Source of the DNA: an uncultured Nitrospirota bacterium
GTDB lineage: Bacteria; CG2-30-53-67
Length of the DNA: 64,000 nt
Direction of reading: 5' to 3'
NCBI GenBank assembly: GCA_947259355.1
Contig: CAMYMF010000007.1
Coordinates: forward strand, 13,143-77,142
The notes under the pieces were generated by a model. That model was not told where the DNA came from. It saw only the letters and a program-made list of their open reading frames with translations, and ran no database searches. The position numbers and the translations under genes were made by a program. This document shows positions 44,057-51,921 of the stretch, piece by piece (the first letter of the stretch is position 1; every line of letters begins with the position of its first letter).

Positions 44057-44818
44057 TTAATTCAACGAACGCCCGCCCTTGCCCTTGTCGGGGTTTCCGA
44101 CCCCTGGGAATGCGCGGGCCACCCGGTCGATTCCCGTCCTGGCCAGCTGCTCGGCCGTGAGCCAGCGGAAACGGAGCGTGCCCGGACGCAGAAGGCGCTC
44201 CGGCTCCTCACTGATGGGCCGCTGGGTCTCGTCGAAAACCGCACGATACAGCTCGGCGCCATCGCTGGCGCGAATCAGCGTGACCCTAAAAGAGACGGAT
44301 GCCGGTTCCGTCACCGAGTAGGTCTCGCCCTGCCGTTCCCGAACCCGCAGAATCTCGCTCACGACCAGCGCGTCGGCGCCGAGTTTTCGCCCAAATTCTC
44401 TGAGGAATGCTCTGTCCGAGAAGTGATCCCGCCGATGGGCCAGCTGCAACTCGGCCAACGTCTTCTCCGGGGGAATAAGTTCATACGGCACAATCCGCTG
44501 GAGCGCTTCGTAAAGATTAATGGCCAACCGGTCACCGGCCATGGAAAAATCTTTGTGCTCAGTAACGGGATGTCCGCAAAACGAACAGAGGAGCGCGTGA
44601 TCTTCGACGTGCTTGGGAGGCGGGGGCGTCTCAAAGGGGAGCACCGCGACGGCCGCAAGGCTCTTCGGATCGAGATCCCTGGCCGTCCAGACCTCGAGCG
44701 TCTTGTGGAGCCCCATGTCGTCGCGCCCCGGGCCCGTCGCGCAGGCCCCGAGGAATCCGGCAAGCAGACAAATGAGAATGACATGGATGATGAAGCACCG
44801 TGATTTCCATTTGAACAT
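44057..44818 (-). CDS. Hypothetical lipoprotein with CxxC-G motif
   Basis: A 253-residue lipoprotein. The signal peptide ends in the lipobox LAGFLGAC. The mature part has AVAVLPFETPPP and, later, FGRKLGADALVVSEILRVRE and SFRVTLIRASDGAELYRAVFDE, the pattern of CsgG/LpoB-like periplasmic nucleotide-binding-fold domains. An inserted LLCSFCGHPV suggests a metal site or a disulfide. I chose the ATG at 44818 because GGGAGC precedes it; the frame is open further up into ubiD. The function is unknown. Possible cotranscription with ccdA-tlpA. Confidence 0.75.
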   Translation of the reverse strand: MFKWKSRCFIIHVILICLLAGFLGACATGPGRDDMGLHKTLEVWTARDLDPKSLAAVAVLPFETPPPPKHVEDHALLCSFCGHPVTEHKDFSMAGDRLAINLYEALQRIVPYELIPPEKTLAELQLAHRRDHFSDRAFLREFGRKLGADALVVSEILRVRERQGETYSVTEPASVSFRVTLIRASDGAELYRAVFDETQRPISEEPERLLRPGTLRFRWLTAEQLARTGIDRVARAFPGVGNPDKGKGGRSLN

Positions 44819-44912
44819 GTCTGCTCCCTGTTTCCTCGCCAATGACCCGGGCACCGCCAGTTGTTGTATAGTAGCACAAAAACAAAACCTATCCAACCAG
44901 ACAGGGAGTGTC

Positions 44913-46355
44913 TTAAAGCCCATACTCCTGCCATCGCCGGTTCACCAGGTCCCGGATCTGCTCCGTCATCAAAATATCATCAGGCCATTCCCGAAGATGC
45001 CCCTCGGACGGCCACTTCTTCGTTGCATCGATGCCGATCTTGGCGCCGTATTTGGAAAGCGGCGAGGAGTGATCCAGCGCGTCCAGCGGCCCTTCCACAA
45101 CCTCGATATCCCGCTTCCAGTCCACGTTGTTTCCGAGCCGCCAGAGTACCTCCGAGCTGTTCTGCACATCCACGTGGGCATCGACAATGACGATCATCTT
45201 GGTGAACATCATCTGCCCGGTGCCCCAGATGGCATGCATGAGCTTTCGCGCATGGCCGGGATAACGCTTGTCGATGGAGAGAAAGACGATGTTGTGAAAG
45301 ATCCCCTCCAGCGGCAGGTTCATGTCGACCACCTCGGGCATCTGTTTTTTCAGCAAGGGCAGAAAGATGCGCTCTGTCGCTTTGCCCAGGTAGCAGTCCT
45401 CCATGGGCGGCTTGCCAACGATGGTCGTCGGATAGAGGGGATCCCTTCGCCGGGTGATGCAGGTGATGTGGAATACGGGATAGGCCTCGGCCAGCGAATA
45501 ATAGCCCGTGTGGTCTCCGAAGGGTCCTTCGATACGTGACTCCTCAGGATCGACGTAGCCCTCGAGAACGATCTCAGCCTGGGCCGGCACTTTCAGGTCC
45601 ACTGTTTCGCAGGGGACTAGCTCGACGGGTTCCTTGCGCAGGAAACCGGCAAAGAGCATCTCGTCAAAATCGTCGGGCAGCGGCGCCGTGGCAGCGTAGA
45701 TCACCGCCGGGTCTGCGCCCAGTGCTACGGCTACCGGAAGGCGCTCCCCTTTGCGGCCGGATTCCCGGAAATGCCGGGAGCCGTGTTTGTGAATGTGCCA
45801 GTGCATCCCCGTGGTGCGCTCATCGTAGACGTGCATCCGGTACATGCCGCAGTTGGGACTGCCGGTCACCGGGTTTTTTGTGAACACCAACGGCAACGTA
45901 ATAAAGGGGCCGCCGTCCTGGGGCCAACACTTGATAATGGGAAAAGGATCGAGCGAGGGGTTCTCCTTCTCGATGACCTCCTTGACCGGCCCCGTCTTGA
46001 CAGTCTTTGGAATGAAGCTCGCCAGCCGCTTCAGCTTGGGGAGTTGTTTGAGCTTTCCCATGAGATTGGTTGGGATCTCGGGCTCGATGATCTCCAGAAT
46101 CTCCCGGCCGATGTCGTCCAGAGAGTCCACCTCGAGCGCCAGGCACATCCGCTCCCAACTGCCGAAGGCATTGATCAGCAACGGATAAGGCGAGCCCTTG
46201 ACCTTCTCGAAAAGCAGTGCGGGACCCTCGGCTTTCGAGATGCGATCGGTGATTTCCGTAATCTCCAGGTCGGGATCGACTTCGACACGGATTCGCTTCA
46301 GGAGATTACCTTTCTCCAGGATCCGTACAAACGCACGCAGATCTTTGTAGGCCAT
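44913..46355 (-). CDS. ubiD: UbiD-family decarboxylase
   Basis: A 480-residue prenyl-FMN-dependent decarboxylase. Family segments include MAYKDLRAFVRILEKGNLL at the start, WPQDGGPFITLPLVFTKNP, MHWHIHKHGSRHF and the active-site stretch EESRIEGPFGDHTGYYSLAE with the catalytic acid residues. MEDCYLGKATERIFLPLLKK follows. Menaquinone or ubiquinone precursor decarboxylation is the common role, but relatives act on aromatic acids. No ubiX prenyltransferase is nearby. I chose the ATG at 46355; the next upstream frame start at 46409 has no conserved sequence. Confidence 0.93.
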   Translation of the reverse strand: MAYKDLRAFVRILEKGNLLKRIRVEVDPDLEITEITDRISKAEGPALLFEKVKGSPYPLLINAFGSWERMCLALEVDSLDDIGREILEIIEPEIPTNLMGKLKQLPKLKRLASFIPKTVKTGPVKEVIEKENPSLDPFPIIKCWPQDGGPFITLPLVFTKNPVTGSPNCGMYRMHVYDERTTGMHWHIHKHGSRHFRESGRKGERLPVAVALGADPAVIYAATAPLPDDFDEMLFAGFLRKEPVELVPCETVDLKVPAQAEIVLEGYVDPEESRIEGPFGDHTGYYSLAEAYPVFHITCITRRRDPLYPTTIVGKPPMEDCYLGKATERIFLPLLKKQMPEVVDMNLPLEGIFHNIVFLSIDKRYPGHARKLMHAIWGTGQMMFTKMIVIVDAHVDVQNSSEVLWRLGNNVDWKRDIEVVEGPLDALDHSSPLSKYGAKIGIDATKKWPSEGHLREWPDDILMTEQIRDLVNRRWQEYGL

Positions 46356-46442
46356 GTGAGCTTGATTCCGGTTCGATGATCCCGGGGCGGCCCCTTTCCG
46401 CCGACACATCCCCGGGAGGGGGAAAGCCTGGAATGAAGAACC

Positions 46443-46517
46443 TGGAGCCGCTGGTCAGAATCGAACTGACAACCTACGCATTACGAATGCGTTGCTCTAC
46501 CTTTGAGCTACAGCGGC
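46443..46517 (-). tRNA. tRNA-Thr (anticodon CGU)
   Basis: A 75-base tRNA. Acceptor GCCGCTG pairs with CAGCGGC, followed by TCCA. The anticodon arm is ACGCA-TTCGTAA-TGCGT with CGT central, reading ACG. T-arm TGTCAGTTCGATTCTGACC region is intact. Confidence 0.94.
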
Positions 46518-46554
46518 CCGAACGAAAGCATCACTCTCGCAACAGACGGGGGCA

Positions 46555-46583
46555 TTTCTACCATTTTTTCTGAGTCCCGTCAA
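46555..46583 (-). promoter_or_regulatory. Predicted promoter of tRNA-Thr
   Basis: Minus strand: -35 TTGACG (46578-46583), 17-base spacer, -10 TAGAAA (46555-46560) with a TGG before it. It lies about 38 bases from the mature tRNA. Confidence 0.55.
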
Positions 46584-46713
46584 GCGCTTGTGGGCCACTT
46601 GTCCGGCGAGAGATTTTCTGACTAAGTACTTGGCGACGTGCGTGGAAGCACCGGACGCGCACCACAGCACCGCACGCGGTTTCAAAACATTTCTGATTAA
46701 AAAGGAGAAAGTC

Positions 46714-46929
46714 GTGGGGCCATTGTGCGAGAACCTACAGGAGCGGATGCACCGCTACTGGAACGCCACCAACTACCTCTCGGTGGGACAGATTTATCTC
46801 TTCGACAACCCCCTGCTCCGAGAGCCGCTGAAACTGGAGCATATCAGGCCGCCGCACCTCGGCCATTGGGGAACCACGCCGGGACTGACTTTCATCGCGG
46901 GGCCCATCGCGAAAGCTCCCACCCTGTAG
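46714..46929 (+). pseudogene. Phosphoketolase N-terminal remnant
   Basis: A 71-codon reading frame with an intact start: AAGGAG at 46702-46706 and GTG at 46714. The product contains [40 protein letters not shown] and TTPGLTFI, which is the N-terminal signature of xylulose-5-phosphate/fructose-6-phosphate phosphoketolase. Intact enzymes are close to 800 residues. Here the match ends after TTPGLTFI and the frame closes ten codons later ([10 protein letters not shown]). The thiamine-diphosphate site and the rest are absent from this window. The decayed gene lies 200 bases from tRNA-Thr, a common integration and deletion site. Confidence 0.82.
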
Positions 46930-46948
46930 CACCTCTCTCCACCAGTGT

Positions 46949-46977
46949 TTGACAAGCATTGTGCCGCATTCTATAGT
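46949..46977 (+). promoter_or_regulatory. Promoter positioned for a leaderless mRNA
   Basis: -35 TTGACA (46949-46954), 17-base spacer, -10 TATAGT (46972-46977). Normal spacing puts the transcription start at about 46984, which is the A of the downstream gene's ATG. There is no ribosome-binding sequence before that ATG. Confidence 0.75.
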
Positions 46978-46983
46978 ACGCCC

Positions 46984-49635
46984 ATGGACGTCGTCACGAC
47001 GCATATCAATGCCGACTTTGACTGCCTCGCTTCGATGGTGGCCGCGAAGAAGTTCTACCCCGAGGCAAAGCTGGTCTTCCCGGGAGCGCAGGAACAGAGC
47101 CTGCGCCAATTCTTCCTTCATGCCGCGGGCTACACACTGGAGTTCGAGCGACTCAAGAACGTGCCCCTGGACCAGGTCACCCGACTGATCCTGGTCGACA
47201 CCAACTCGTCCTCGCGCATCGGCAAATTTGCCGAGCTGATCGGCAAACCGGGGGTGACCATCCACGTTTATGACCATCACCCGGTGACCCCGGGCGATAT
47301 CCCGGCGGACTACGCGGTCATCCGCGACAGGGGATCGACCACGACCATCTTCGTGGAATTGATCCGAGAGCAGGGCCTGACAGTGAGTCCGTTGGAGGCC
47401 ACCATCATGGCCCTTGGCATCTACGAGGACACCGGCTCCCTCACCTTCGCCTCGACCCGCAAGGAAGACCTGGAGGCGGCTGCCTACCTCCTCGAGCAGG
47501 GGGCCGATCTGAACATGGTCTCCGATTTCGTGACGCGCGAGCTGACGGCCGAGCAGATCTCCCTTTTGAACGATCTGATCCATTCGGCCAAAACTTACGT
47601 CATCAAGGGGATCCCCATCGTGCTGGCCACCTCTTCCACCGAGAAATATATCGGTGATCTGGCGGTGCTGGTCCACAAGCTGCGGGACATGGACAACATC
47701 AATGCCCTCTTCGTGCTTGTGCGGATGGAAGACCGGGTTCATGTCATTGCCCGCTCGCGCCTGCCCGAAGTCAATGCGGGGGAGATCCTGAACGAAATGA
47801 ACGGCGGTGGACACCCTTCGGCGGCGTCGGCCACCGTCAAGGACAAACCGCTGCTCCACGTACAGGAGGCGCTGCTCCGGATTCTGAGAAAGCACATTCT
47901 CCCTGTCCGACGCGCGGAGGAGATCATGACGGCGCCCGTGATCACGATCGAGGCCGACAGGAGCCTCGGGGAGGCCTCGGAGGTTATGACCCGTTACAAT
48001 GTGAACGCCCTCCCGGTGGTGGCCGACGACAAGTACGTCGGCGTGGTGACACGGGAGATCGTCCAGAAGGGGATCTTTCATGAGCTCCATCGGGAACCGG
48101 TGGGGGAATACATGAGCACCGATCTGACCACCGCCGATGCGGCGACCTCCCTCTTTGCCATTGAGGAGACGATGATCGGCAAGAACCAGCGTCTCATGCC
48201 GGTTCTGGATGGCGAACGACTCATCGGGGCCATCACGCGGACCGATCTGTTGATGGCCCTGCACGAGGATATCCGCAAGAAGCCGCAGGCGCTGCACGAT
48301 TTCGGCGACGATGACGAATACCTCTTCAGCAAGAATCTGCGCAAACTGATGCAGGAGCGGATCCCCTCGCGAGTGATCCGCACCCTGCGGAAACTCGGCG
48401 AGGTGGCAGACGCCCTGGGCTATTCGGTCTACGTGGTCGGGGGGTTCGTGCGGGACCTGCTGCTCGGCATCGAAAACCTCGACATCGATGTGGTCGTCAA
48501 GGGCGACGGCATCCGACTGGCCGCGGCCTTTGCCAAGGAGGTCGGGGGGCGGATGAAAAGCCACCTGCGCTTCGGGACGGCCGTCGTCATTCTGCCGGAC
48601 GACTTTCGCATCGACATTGCCACGGCGCGCACCGAGTACTATGAGTATCCTGCCGCTCTGCCCACCGTAGAAATGAGTTCCGTCAAGAAAGACCTCTATC
48701 GGCGGGATTTCACCATCAACACGCTCATCATCCAGCTTAACCGCAAGGAGTTCGGACGGCTCATCGACTTCTTCGGGGGCCAGCGCGATCTGAAGGATCG
48801 GGCCATCCGGATTCTGCACAACATGAGCTTTGTGGAGGATCCCACCCGCGCGTTTCGGGCAATCCGGTTCGAGACACGCTTTGATTTCACCATCGGGCAG
48901 CACACGGCCAACCTGATTCGAAGCGCTGTCCGGATGGGTCTGTTTCAAAAGCTGTCGGGCAAACGCCTCTACGTGGAGTTGAAGTATCTCTTCCAGGAAG
49001 AGGACCCCTATCCGTCCGTCGAACGCATGGCATCGTTTGATCTGCTCCAGTACATCCATCCCAAGCTGACCCTGCAGCGGGATACGGCGCGGATATTCGC
49101 CGCCATCAAGAAGGTCCTTGCCTGGTTTCACCTTCTCTTTCTCGACATTGACATCAAGCCGCACCTCGTCTATCTCATGGGACTCCTGATGCCGCTCAGG
49201 GGTGAAGAGATCCGGCAGGTGGAGTCCCGCCTCGACCTGGGCAAAGGTTTCCTGGGGCGCTACCTCATCGGCACCGAGCAGTTTCTGAAGATCCTCAATC
49301 GCTTCAAGAACAGGCGAAGGATCCTTCCGAGCGAAATCTATCGAATCCTTTCGGCTGTCCCCACGGAGACAATTCTGTTGATGATGGCGGCCACCACCTC
49401 GCAGATTGCCACCAAGCGGTTTTCCTATTACCTGACCAGTTTGCGGACGGTGGAGCCCGAGCTCACGGGACGGGAAATCCGTGCTTTCGGCTTCAAACCG
49501 GGTCCCATCTACCGGGAGATTCTGGACTGCCTCCGGGAAGCCCGGCTCGACGGAAAGGTCAAGAACAAGGAGGACGAAATCCGCATGGTTCAGGAACATT
49601 ACAAAGCACACCCAACGCTGAAGGGAGGGAAATGA
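46984..49635 (+). CDS. DHH/CBS/poly(A)-polymerase protein, A-adding-type tRNA nucleotidyltransferase
   Basis: An 883-residue multidomain enzyme. Residues 1-310 form a DHH/DHHA1 phosphoesterase unit: HINADFDCLASMVAAKKFYP, LILVDTNSS, VYDHHPVTP and the DHHA1 glycine motif MNGGGHPSAASATVKD. Two CBS domains follow (about 320-440). The class II nucleotidyltransferase domain starts near 480 with VYVVGGFVRDLLLGIENLDIDVV and includes RRDFTINTLIIQL and FVEDPTRAFRAIRFE. In Geobacter and Aquifex, proteins of this layout add the final A to tRNA 3' ends while a second enzyme adds CC. Several tRNAs here encode CCA, so repair is the likely role. The start appears leaderless. Confidence 0.93.
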   Translation: MDVVTTHINADFDCLASMVAAKKFYPEAKLVFPGAQEQSLRQFFLHAAGYTLEFERLKNVPLDQVTRLILVDTNSSSRIGKFAELIGKPGVTIHVYDHHPVTPGDIPADYAVIRDRGSTTTIFVELIREQGLTVSPLEATIMALGIYEDTGSLTFASTRKEDLEAAAYLLEQGADLNMVSDFVTRELTAEQISLLNDLIHSAKTYVIKGIPIVLATSSTEKYIGDLAVLVHKLRDMDNINALFVLVRMEDRVHVIARSRLPEVNAGEILNEMNGGGHPSAASATVKDKPLLHVQEALLRILRKHILPVRRAEEIMTAPVITIEADRSLGEASEVMTRYNVNALPVVADDKYVGVVTREIVQKGIFHELHREPVGEYMSTDLTTADAATSLFAIEETMIGKNQRLMPVLDGERLIGAITRTDLLMALHEDIRKKPQALHDFGDDDEYLFSKNLRKLMQERIPSRVIRTLRKLGEVADALGYSVYVVGGFVRDLLLGIENLDIDVVVKGDGIRLAAAFAKEVGGRMKSHLRFGTAVVILPDDFRIDIATARTEYYEYPAALPTVEMSSVKKDLYRRDFTINTLIIQLNRKEFGRLIDFFGGQRDLKDRAIRILHNMSFVEDPTRAFRAIRFETRFDFTIGQHTANLIRSAVRMGLFQKLSGKRLYVELKYLFQEEDPYPSVERMASFDLLQYIHPKLTLQRDTARIFAAIKKVLAWFHLLFLDIDIKPHLVYLMGLLMPLRGEEIRQVESRLDLGKGFLGRYLIGTEQFLKILNRFKNRRRILPSEIYRILSAVPTETILLMMAATTSQIATKRFSYYLTSLRTVEPELTGREIRAFGFKPGPIYREILDCLREARLDGKVKNKEDEIRMVQEHYKAHPTLKGGK

Positions 49636-50123
49636 TGAACGTGTCCACCGTACCGCTGAAGATCCCTGAAGGGTGCAACATCATCCTCGGCCAGACCCAC
49701 TTCATCAAAACCGTGGAGGATCTCTACGAGATCATGACGGCACAGGTGCCTGGCGCGAAATTCGGTCTGGCCTTCTGCGAAGCGTCGGGCCCATGCCTGA
49801 TCCGCCATGACGGCAATGATGCCGGTCTCGTGGAGGAAGCCGTCCAAAACATGCAACGGGTCGCGGCAGGCCACAGCTTCCTCATCATGATGCAGGAGGC
49901 ATTTCCCATCAACGTCCTGAACGCCGTCAAGGCGTGCCCCGAAGTCTGCCGGATCTTCTGCGCAACGGCCAACCCGGTGGAGGTCGTCATGGGAGAAACC
50001 GAGCAGGGGCGCGGGATTCTCGGTGTTATCGACGGCTTTGCCCCCAAGGGCATCGAGCAGGACAAGGACAAAGCACAGCGCCTGGCGTTCTTGAGAAAAA
50101 TCGGTTACAAGAGGGGTGGTTAA
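49632..50123 (+). CDS. Adenosine-specific kinase family protein (PF04008)
   Basis: A 163-residue protein. Family segments are VPLKIPEGCNIILGQTHFIK, AKFGLAFCEASGPCLIRHDG, AGHSFLIMMQEAFPINVLNA and CRIFCATANPVEVVMGETEQ, ending in GRGILGVIDGFAPKGIE. The archaeal founding member binds adenosine and was described as an adenosine-specific kinase; the bacterial role is unclear. ATG at 49632 overlaps the tRNA nucleotidyltransferase stop (ATGATGA), so it is coupled to it. Confidence 0.9.
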   Translation: MMNVSTVPLKIPEGCNIILGQTHFIKTVEDLYEIMTAQVPGAKFGLAFCEASGPCLIRHDGNDAGLVEEAVQNMQRVAAGHSFLIMMQEAFPINVLNAVKACPEVCRIFCATANPVEVVMGETEQGRGILGVIDGFAPKGIEQDKDKAQRLAFLRKIGYKRGG

Positions 50124-50188
50124 GCCACCGACGGCTGTGGCCAACAGAGGGGCACACACAAACCAAACACCCGGGAGAAGAGACTGAT

Positions 50189-50575
50189 ATGCTGAAACTG
50201 CTTGTGCTGCTGGCCGGCGGAGCCCTAGGCACCCTGCTCCGTTATGTTGTCTCGGGGCTGACGTATCGCCTCTTAGTCGGCGCGTTTCCGTGGGGGACCC
50301 TGATGGTCAATCTCGTTGGGTCATTTCTGGCCGGCTGCATCTGGGGTCTCTTTGAAATGAAGGATATCTCGCCCCAGGCCCGGGCCTTTGTATTTCTCGG
50401 GCTGCTCGGCGGATTCACCACATTTTCCACCTACACGCTCGAAACGTTGAACTTATTCCGCGAGGGGGAGACAAAACTGGCGTTGCTCAATGTCGCTGCG
50501 AGCAATATCCTGGGCCTTGCGCTGGTAATCGCTGGATTCGTCCTGTCGAAAATGATCGTCGGTGCAGCGCGGTAG
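50189..50575 (+). CDS. crcB: Fluoride efflux channel CrcB/Fluc
   Basis: A 128-residue membrane protein with four helices that dimerises into a fluoride channel. The typical motifs are GGALGTLLRYVVSG, NLVGSFLAGCIWGL and the pore segment GLLGGFTTFSTYTLE. Length is standard. Upstream sequence shows no recognisable fluoride riboswitch. It is followed after 8 bases by a DUF190 gene, the common partner of crcB in bacteria. Confidence 0.95.
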   Translation: MLKLLVLLAGGALGTLLRYVVSGLTYRLLVGAFPWGTLMVNLVGSFLAGCIWGLFEMKDISPQARAFVFLGLLGGFTTFSTYTLETLNLFREGETKLALLNVAASNILGLALVIAGFVLSKMIVGAAR

Positions 50576-50583
50576 AAGGGGGG

Positions 50584-50931
50584 ATGACCATGAAACATCC
50601 CGAAGAGGGTACGTTGCTGAGAATCTTCGTTGGTGAGACGGACACCTACAAGGGAACGACCCTCTATGAAGCCATTGTGCTAAAAGCCCGAGAGCTCAAC
50701 CTGGCTGGTGCCACGGTGATTCGCGGCATCATGGGATACGGCGCACGCAGCCGCATTCATTCGGCAAAGCTTCTAAGGCTCTCGGAGGATCTACCCATTG
50801 TCATCGAGATCGTCGACCGCGACGAGAAGATTGATTCTCTGCTTCCCTTCCTCGATGAGACGGTTCACGAGGGTTTGATCACCATGGAGAAGGTGCGACT
50901 CATCACATACCGCCACAAGAAGAAAATCTGA
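50584..50931 (+). CDS. DUF190 (PII-like fold) protein
   Basis: A 115-residue soluble protein with a PII-like ferredoxin fold: LLRIFVGETDTYKGTTLYEA, AGATVIRGIMGYGARSRIHS and LPIVIEIVDRDEKIDSLLPF. DUF190 genes very often follow crcB, and a role in regulating fluoride export has been proposed. GGGGGG precedes the ATG; a second ATG lies two codons further in. Confidence 0.92.
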   Translation: MTMKHPEEGTLLRIFVGETDTYKGTTLYEAIVLKARELNLAGATVIRGIMGYGARSRIHSAKLLRLSEDLPIVIEIVDRDEKIDSLLPFLDETVHEGLITMEKVRLITYRHKKKI

Positions 50932-51067
50932 ACCGCTCGGTTCAGAAATATTGATAAGAATCGCTTGAAAACAAAGTGTTACAACAGAAAACTTAAGACG
51001 ACACTTGATGTTCTTCGCTGGTGAGTCTGATAGGCTTCTGATGGAACGGCCGGAAGGAAATTTGGCG

Positions 51068-51406
51068 CTACTTGAGGATCTCGATGACCTCTCTTAATTC
51101 GGCTTTGGCCTGTTCGAGGGTGGCCGGGAGGCCCGGTTTGCTGGTCGCCAGCTCGGCGAGCCCATGCTCTTCCTCAATCCGTTTCTTGGCGCCGGCGATG
51201 GTGTATTTCTGCTCATAGAGGAGTTCTTTGATGTTGAGGATCAGCAGCACGTCCTTCTTCTTATAGACCCGCTGGCCGGCCTTGTTCTTCTTGGGACGGA
51301 GGGTTTTGAATTCCGTTTCCCAGTACCGGAGCACGTGCGGCTCCACACCGGTGAGCTTGCTCACTTCTCCGATGCGAAAGAAGAATTTGTTCGGTATCTT
51401 GGTCAT
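51068..51406 (-). CDS. MerR-family transcriptional regulator
   Basis: A 112-residue DNA-binding protein. The winged helix-turn-helix is clear: FRIGEVSKLTGVEPHVLRYW, then ETEFKTLRPKKNKAGQRVYK, followed by a dimerisation helix (KRIEEEHGLAELATS). No metal-binding cysteines are present, so it is a minimal MerR, like the ones usually found next to ihfA in delta-proteobacteria. It is read after ihfA, 44 bases downstream, probably in the same transcript. Confidence 0.93.
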   Translation of the reverse strand: MTKIPNKFFFRIGEVSKLTGVEPHVLRYWETEFKTLRPKKNKAGQRVYKKKDVLLILNIKELLYEQKYTIAGAKKRIEEEHGLAELATSKPGLPATLEQAKAELREVIEILK

Positions 51407-51450
51407 GCGCGTTACCCCCGGGAGGCTTCGAACGGGGACAGTCCAAGGCC

Positions 51451-51774
51451 CTATTGGGTTATGGATTCACCCTTCTCCTGGCTTTCCGGCACCTGTGATG
51501 CGTTCAGGATATGCTCTTTGAACACCTGACTCGGCTTGAAGGTGACCACCTTGCGGGGGGTGATCTCGATCTCCTCACCGGTCTTCGGGTTCCGTCCCTT
51601 GCGGGAGCCCTTGCTTCGGATCACGAAATTACCGAAACCGGCGATTTTCACCATTTCGCCCCGTCCCAAGGTCTGCTTGATTGTCTCCAGCACGGTTTCG
51701 ACCACTTCAGACGATTCTTTCTTGGAGAAACCGACCCTGCTATAGACTTCCTCCACGATATCCGCCTTGGTCAT
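51451..51774 (-). CDS. ihfA: Integration host factor subunit alpha
   Basis: A 107-residue DNA-bending protein of the HU/IHF family. It begins MTKADIVEEVYSRVGFSKKE and carries the DNA-contacting arm region KIAGFGNFVIRSKGSRKGRN with the PKTGEEIEI turn. A C-terminal extension (SQVPESQEKGESITQ) goes slightly beyond the usual end. A GGGAGG site and a promoter at 51827-51856 lie upstream. The pair ihfA-merR is a familiar arrangement. Confidence 0.95.
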   Translation of the reverse strand: MTKADIVEEVYSRVGFSKKESSEVVETVLETIKQTLGRGEMVKIAGFGNFVIRSKGSRKGRNPKTGEEIEITPRKVVTFKPSQVFKEHILNASQVPESQEKGESITQ

Positions 51775-51826
51775 GCCCTAGCCTCCCTTGAACTTCTAAT
51801 AAGTCTTTCCCTGAGTCCCTTATAAA

Positions 51827-51856
51827 AAAATACTACAAGAACCCATTTCCGGTCAA
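51827..51856 (-). promoter_or_regulatory. Predicted promoter of ihfA-merR
   Basis: Minus strand: -35 TTGACC (51851-51856), 18-base spacer, -10 TATTTT (51827-51832) within an AT-rich stretch. The leader is about 45 bases. Confidence 0.5.
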
Positions 51857-51921
51857 GTTTTTTATTTCTTATTAAGCACTTAGGGAAACATGACCGTTGA
51901 GGTGACGGCTGGGCCCGCAAT

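Noticed and set aside
46735-49611. A 958-codon open frame antisense to the A-adding enzyme gene
   Set aside because: The plus strand encodes a full DHH-CBS-nucleotidyltransferase with all motifs; the antisense frame is open because of high G+C third positions and shows no domain.
50124-50188. Fluoride riboswitch before crcB
   Set aside because: The 65 bases upstream do not show the conserved pseudoknot sequence pattern of the crcB motif RNA.
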